This document shows positions 44,550-47,415 of a stretch of 47,415 nucleotides of DNA, one piece after another. The notes beneath the pieces are model-generated. The model saw only the letters and a list, made by a program, of their open reading frames with translations, was not told where the DNA came from and made no database searches. Numbering within the stretch: position 1 is the stretch's first letter; every line of letters begins with the position of its first letter. The position numbers were made by a program, and so were the translations under genes. The DNA comes from Lachnospiraceae bacterium (GTDB taxonomy: Bacteria; Bacillota; Clostridia; Lachnospirales; Lachnospiraceae): the NCBI GenBank assembly GCA_011958945.1, contig BLLT01000004.1, forward strand, positions 1 to 47,415, written 5' to 3'.

Positions 44550-45116
44550 GTGTCTTCGCATTTTTGGATAGCTATGCCGATAGATGACTTTTTTTGTTGT
44601 GCCAATCAACTAATGAAAAAATATAATGTTTCGGCTTATGTGGAACTAATTGGTGATGAACTTGGAAATAGGAACGTATATGTTTTTCAGGAAAATACAC
44701 CAGACACATTTATTAAATATTTTTTTGAACCAACTTATCACTCGTTCTACTTTTCTTGCTATCCGTTCGGGGATATAAAAAACCCCGTTAAATTCGGGAC
44801 ATTCTACTCGCCTGAAATAGCACCCTTTACGATAGAGGGTAATGGTGGATATGAGACAGACAAAACGCGCGAACAAATATATTTAAGGCAACTTTGGAAA
44901 CAACCCGATAAGAACATCCAAAGGTTCTATCTGGCCTTGCAACGAAAACTGAAAACTCTACCGGGTATGCAAAATGGCTATGTCATGGGAAAGCATGAAT
45001 ATAAAAATCTCTATTATTTGCCATCATCAAAAAAAATTATTCCTAACAATCCACATAATAGAGATGTTAAAGGTACATGGGAAGAATATTATCTCAATTA
45101 TCTGAGTGATACCTAA
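44550..45116 (+). CDS. Uncharacterised protein
   Basis: GTG start after AGGAGG; ORF with coherent composition (PIDDFFCCANQLMKKYNVSAYVELIGDELG...). Confidence 0.5.
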   Translation: MSSHFWIAMPIDDFFCCANQLMKKYNVSAYVELIGDELGNRNVYVFQENTPDTFIKYFFEPTYHSFYFSCYPFGDIKNPVKFGTFYSPEIAPFTIEGNGGYETDKTREQIYLRQLWKQPDKNIQRFYLALQRKLKTLPGMQNGYVMGKHEYKNLYYLPSSKKIIPNNPHNRDVKGTWEEYYLNYLSDT

Positions 45117-45227
45117 ATAGAAAAATCGTTAACTTTTTCCGCCGCCCTGTCTGTTACCGCTCCACATCCTGCGCTTGATATCCTCACCGTTTCCACGGCT
45201 GTGCCTCCGGTCTATGACAGAGGGCTT

Positions 45228-46124
45228 TCATGTTCCGGTTCTTGCCCTATCCGCATCCGTTTCCGCTCCTCTTTCGCTTTCCTTACTGCCGCCCGTTTTT
45301 CTGCTTCTTCCTTTGCCTGTATTTCCGCCCTCATCTCCCTTTCCACTTAACCAAAATTCCTCCATAGCTGCATTAAATTTATTCGGCGTGTCCATATTCA
45401 CACAGTGTCCAGCTCCCTCGAAAATAATCACACCACATTCCGGTTCATTTTTCTTCCACATTTCTACGGCGGATAGTTCCATTGGAATATCGTACTTTCC
45501 GCAGCCAATAAGCAAAGGGTATTTCCTCGGTTCTGTCTGCCGAACATTTATCATACTGCTTAAAGAAGATAAATACATAAATGACTTCTTAGAAAATTGA
45601 ATATTCATCTCGTAAAAATCCTTTTGAGCCTGTAAAGTATAAGCAGATATTTTTTTATTCGACTTTGCAAACCATTTAATTGAAAATATAGCTTTAAGCA
45701 TCATAAGTATCTGTGATGCGCTATTTTCCTTCTGCATTTTGACATCGAAATTGTTTATATCATAACCGCCGAAACAAGCAAGTGATTGTACGGCTTCTGG
45801 ATACTGGTTTGCAAAGTCTTGCGCTAATACAGCCCCCAATGAAATCCCGACAATATGTATCTTTTCTATTTTTTCTGTTTTTAGAATTTTGTTTATCCAC
45901 GATGACATTTTATCTATACTATCGCCTTTTTGTACTTTTGTTGATTTACCGTGACCGATAATATCAAGGGTAAGAATGTTATATTTATCTTGAAAATAGT
46001 CAATTTGTGCTTGAAACATATTGTGGTTTACAAAAGCAGCATGTATAAAAAGTATCCACTCAGCCCTTTCCTTTCTACTGATATAATAAACAATAGGCGA
46101 TTCTTCTAAATGGTATTGTTTCAT
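45228..46124 (-). CDS. Alpha/beta hydrolase
   Basis: WILFIHAAFVNHNMFQAQIDYF, VGISLGAVLAQDFANQYPEAV nucleophile elbow, IIFEGAGHCVNMDTPNKF catalytic His; C-terminal tail probably vector-derived. Confidence 0.85.
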   Translation of the reverse strand: MKQYHLEESPIVYYISRKERAEWILFIHAAFVNHNMFQAQIDYFQDKYNILTLDIIGHGKSTKVQKGDSIDKMSSWINKILKTEKIEKIHIVGISLGAVLAQDFANQYPEAVQSLACFGGYDINNFDVKMQKENSASQILMMLKAIFSIKWFAKSNKKISAYTLQAQKDFYEMNIQFSKKSFMYLSSLSSMINVRQTEPRKYPLLIGCGKYDIPMELSAVEMWKKNEPECGVIIFEGAGHCVNMDTPNKFNAAMEEFWLSGKGDEGGNTGKGRSRKTGGSKESERGAETDADRARTGT

Positions 46125-46660
46125 ATTTCACCGTTCCTCATCTTTCTTAACAAGCTTTCAAACCAGTCGATATTAAATTTAATCAGTTCTTTTCCATAAA
46201 GAGCGGAAACAAACTGATAGTTAAGTATATCTTTATTTTCCTCTGAAATTTTGATATTTTCTGCTTCTTCACATATTGCCGATAATACATTATATTTTTC
46301 ATTCAAAAATATTAAATGCTGTTGTATGCTTATTTCACGATTTTTTTTATCCGAAAATCCCATAAAATAGACCTTTGCCAACTCTGGGCTTTTGGGACTT
46401 TGTTCTTCTATGGGTGCATTTATCCATTCGAAAAAATGTTGCCGTCCACTTTCGGTTATGCAATAAACTTTCTTATACTTTCCATTATCAACTATTTCCT
46501 CATAGCTGATAAACCCACAATTCAGCAATTTTCTTATAGCTGCCTGTATGCTTCCCATACTACTGCTATACATCAAATTGATTCCTTTATCTATTCTTTC
46601 CCTTAGTTGATAGATTGTTCTATTGCACATAAGTAAAAGCCCAAGAATGATATTGTCCAT
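46121..46660 (-). CDS. PadR-family regulator
   Basis: ILGLLLMCNRTIYQLRERIDKGINLMYSSSMGSIQAAIRKLLNCGFISYEEIVDNGKYKKVYCITESGRQHFFEWI. Confidence 0.85.
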   Translation of the reverse strand: MDNIILGLLLMCNRTIYQLRERIDKGINLMYSSSMGSIQAAIRKLLNCGFISYEEIVDNGKYKKVYCITESGRQHFFEWINAPIEEQSPKSPELAKVYFMGFSDKKNREISIQQHLIFLNEKYNVLSAICEEAENIKISEENKDILNYQFVSALYGKELIKFNIDWFESLLRKMRNGEI

Positions 46661-46787
46661 CGTTAACCTCCATATATTCCTATTAGTAACATTACTATTA
46701 TACGCATCTTGTGTTTAAAAGTCAAGTAGACAGATATTTTTTAACAAATGCACAGCGACAGAGCTTTTACCCTCTGCCGCCTGTCTG

Positions 46788-47162
46788 TTATGCGTAGATT
46801 ATTTCCTCGTTTACAATCTCCATTGCACAAGCCCGTATGTTGTTCATCCTCCCGACCCATTCTAAGGCGTTTTCAGCCTTTAGCCGTTCCGTAATGCCCT
46901 GTGCCTGTTTCATGCCCTCTATGAGCCTTTCAAAGCGTTCCTGCGCCTGCCTGTCAATGTCGGCAAGGTAGGCGTTGAGCCTGCCGCTTGTGAGAAGATT
47001 GGTGTATGTAACCTTTCGATACTGCTTCAGATAGTCCAAGTGCCGCTGTCCCCATATGCCTATGGGCTGTTCTTCTTCGGCGGGTACGATTAAGCACGGT
47101 ATTAAGTAATCTCCTTGCCGCTCATATTTGCCGCCCAGTTCCTCAAATAATGATTTAGCCAT
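46788..47162 (-). CDS. TnpV-like transposon-encoded protein
   Basis: LFEELGGKYERQGDYLIPCLIVPAEEEQPIGIWGQRHLDYLKQYRKVTYTNLLTSGRLNAYLADIDRQAQERFERLI. Confidence 0.82.
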   Translation of the reverse strand: MAKSLFEELGGKYERQGDYLIPCLIVPAEEEQPIGIWGQRHLDYLKQYRKVTYTNLLTSGRLNAYLADIDRQAQERFERLIEGMKQAQGITERLKAENALEWVGRMNNIRACAMEIVNEEIIYA

Positions 47163-47271
47163 TGTCTGTTACCTCCACATTCTTTTTTATTTTGAATGTC
47201 CGCAAAATCCGTCCTACATCACCAGGGCAGAGTTATCTATAAAGATTCAGGTGTCAAAAGCCCTGGCTGCA

Positions 47272-47415
47272 GAGTGCGACTGGCAATTTGCACAAAAAAT
47301 GTTCGTGCAACTGACTTTTGTGTATATGTCCTAAGGGGGTATCAGGCGAAGCCTGGTGGATTCCTTAGGACCTGGAGGTGAGACTCATAAATCGTGGAAG
47401 CCTCTGCTGAACACG
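47272..47415 (+). mobile_element. Possible 5' end of a group II intron (continues past the window)
   Basis: GTGCGACTGGCAATTTGCAC start; GTCCTAAGG...CCTTAGGAC stem; GGAGGTGAGACTCATAAATCG motif. Confidence 0.45.

Noticed and set aside
1-47415. CRISPR array, prophage structural genes, rRNA
   Set aside because: No regularly spaced direct repeats with spacers, no capsid/tail/terminase-like ORFs, and no rRNA-like sequence were seen.

Overview
This is an accessory, mobile-element-rich window that looks Lachnospiraceae/Clostridia-like by protein style; no taxonomy search was possible. In order it holds: (i) a truncated class C-like group II intron just after a terminator hairpin; (ii) a ParM-like/ParR-like segregation pair and two divergent XRE/small-protein modules; (iii) an ECF sigma/anti-sigma pair; (iv) a BceAB/lantibiotic-immunity-type cluster (RR, two ABC systems, HK); (v) a LytTR response regulator with a GHKL kinase; (vi) an operon of DUF6033-like, FlxA-like and uncharacterised proteins behind a tandem 20-bp-period repeat; (vii) a 20.5-31.1 kb locus with its own two-component system, solute-binding protein, sugar-type permeases, HlyD/MacA-like adaptor, MacB-like permease and C39-like peptidase, but no ATPase; (viii) a structured putative ncRNA behind a second copy of the same tandem repeat; (ix) ICE/Tn-type genes and a serine recombinase with CGCAAAA repeats; (x) an AbiEi/AbiEii-like type IV toxin-antitoxin pair; (xi) a six-member tRNA cluster in which two tRNA-like genes carry an extra hairpin between the D and anticodon arms; (xii) broken LigD/Ku genes; (xiii) BlaI/BlaR-like genes, an IS66-type transposase, a PadR/hydrolase cassette, TnpV, and a possible group II intron 5' end. 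The most interesting leads are the paired LytTR-type promoters (one driving a probable structured RNA), the ATPase-less export/uptake locus, and the unusual tRNAs. All homology calls come from reading the translated ORFs; no searches were run.
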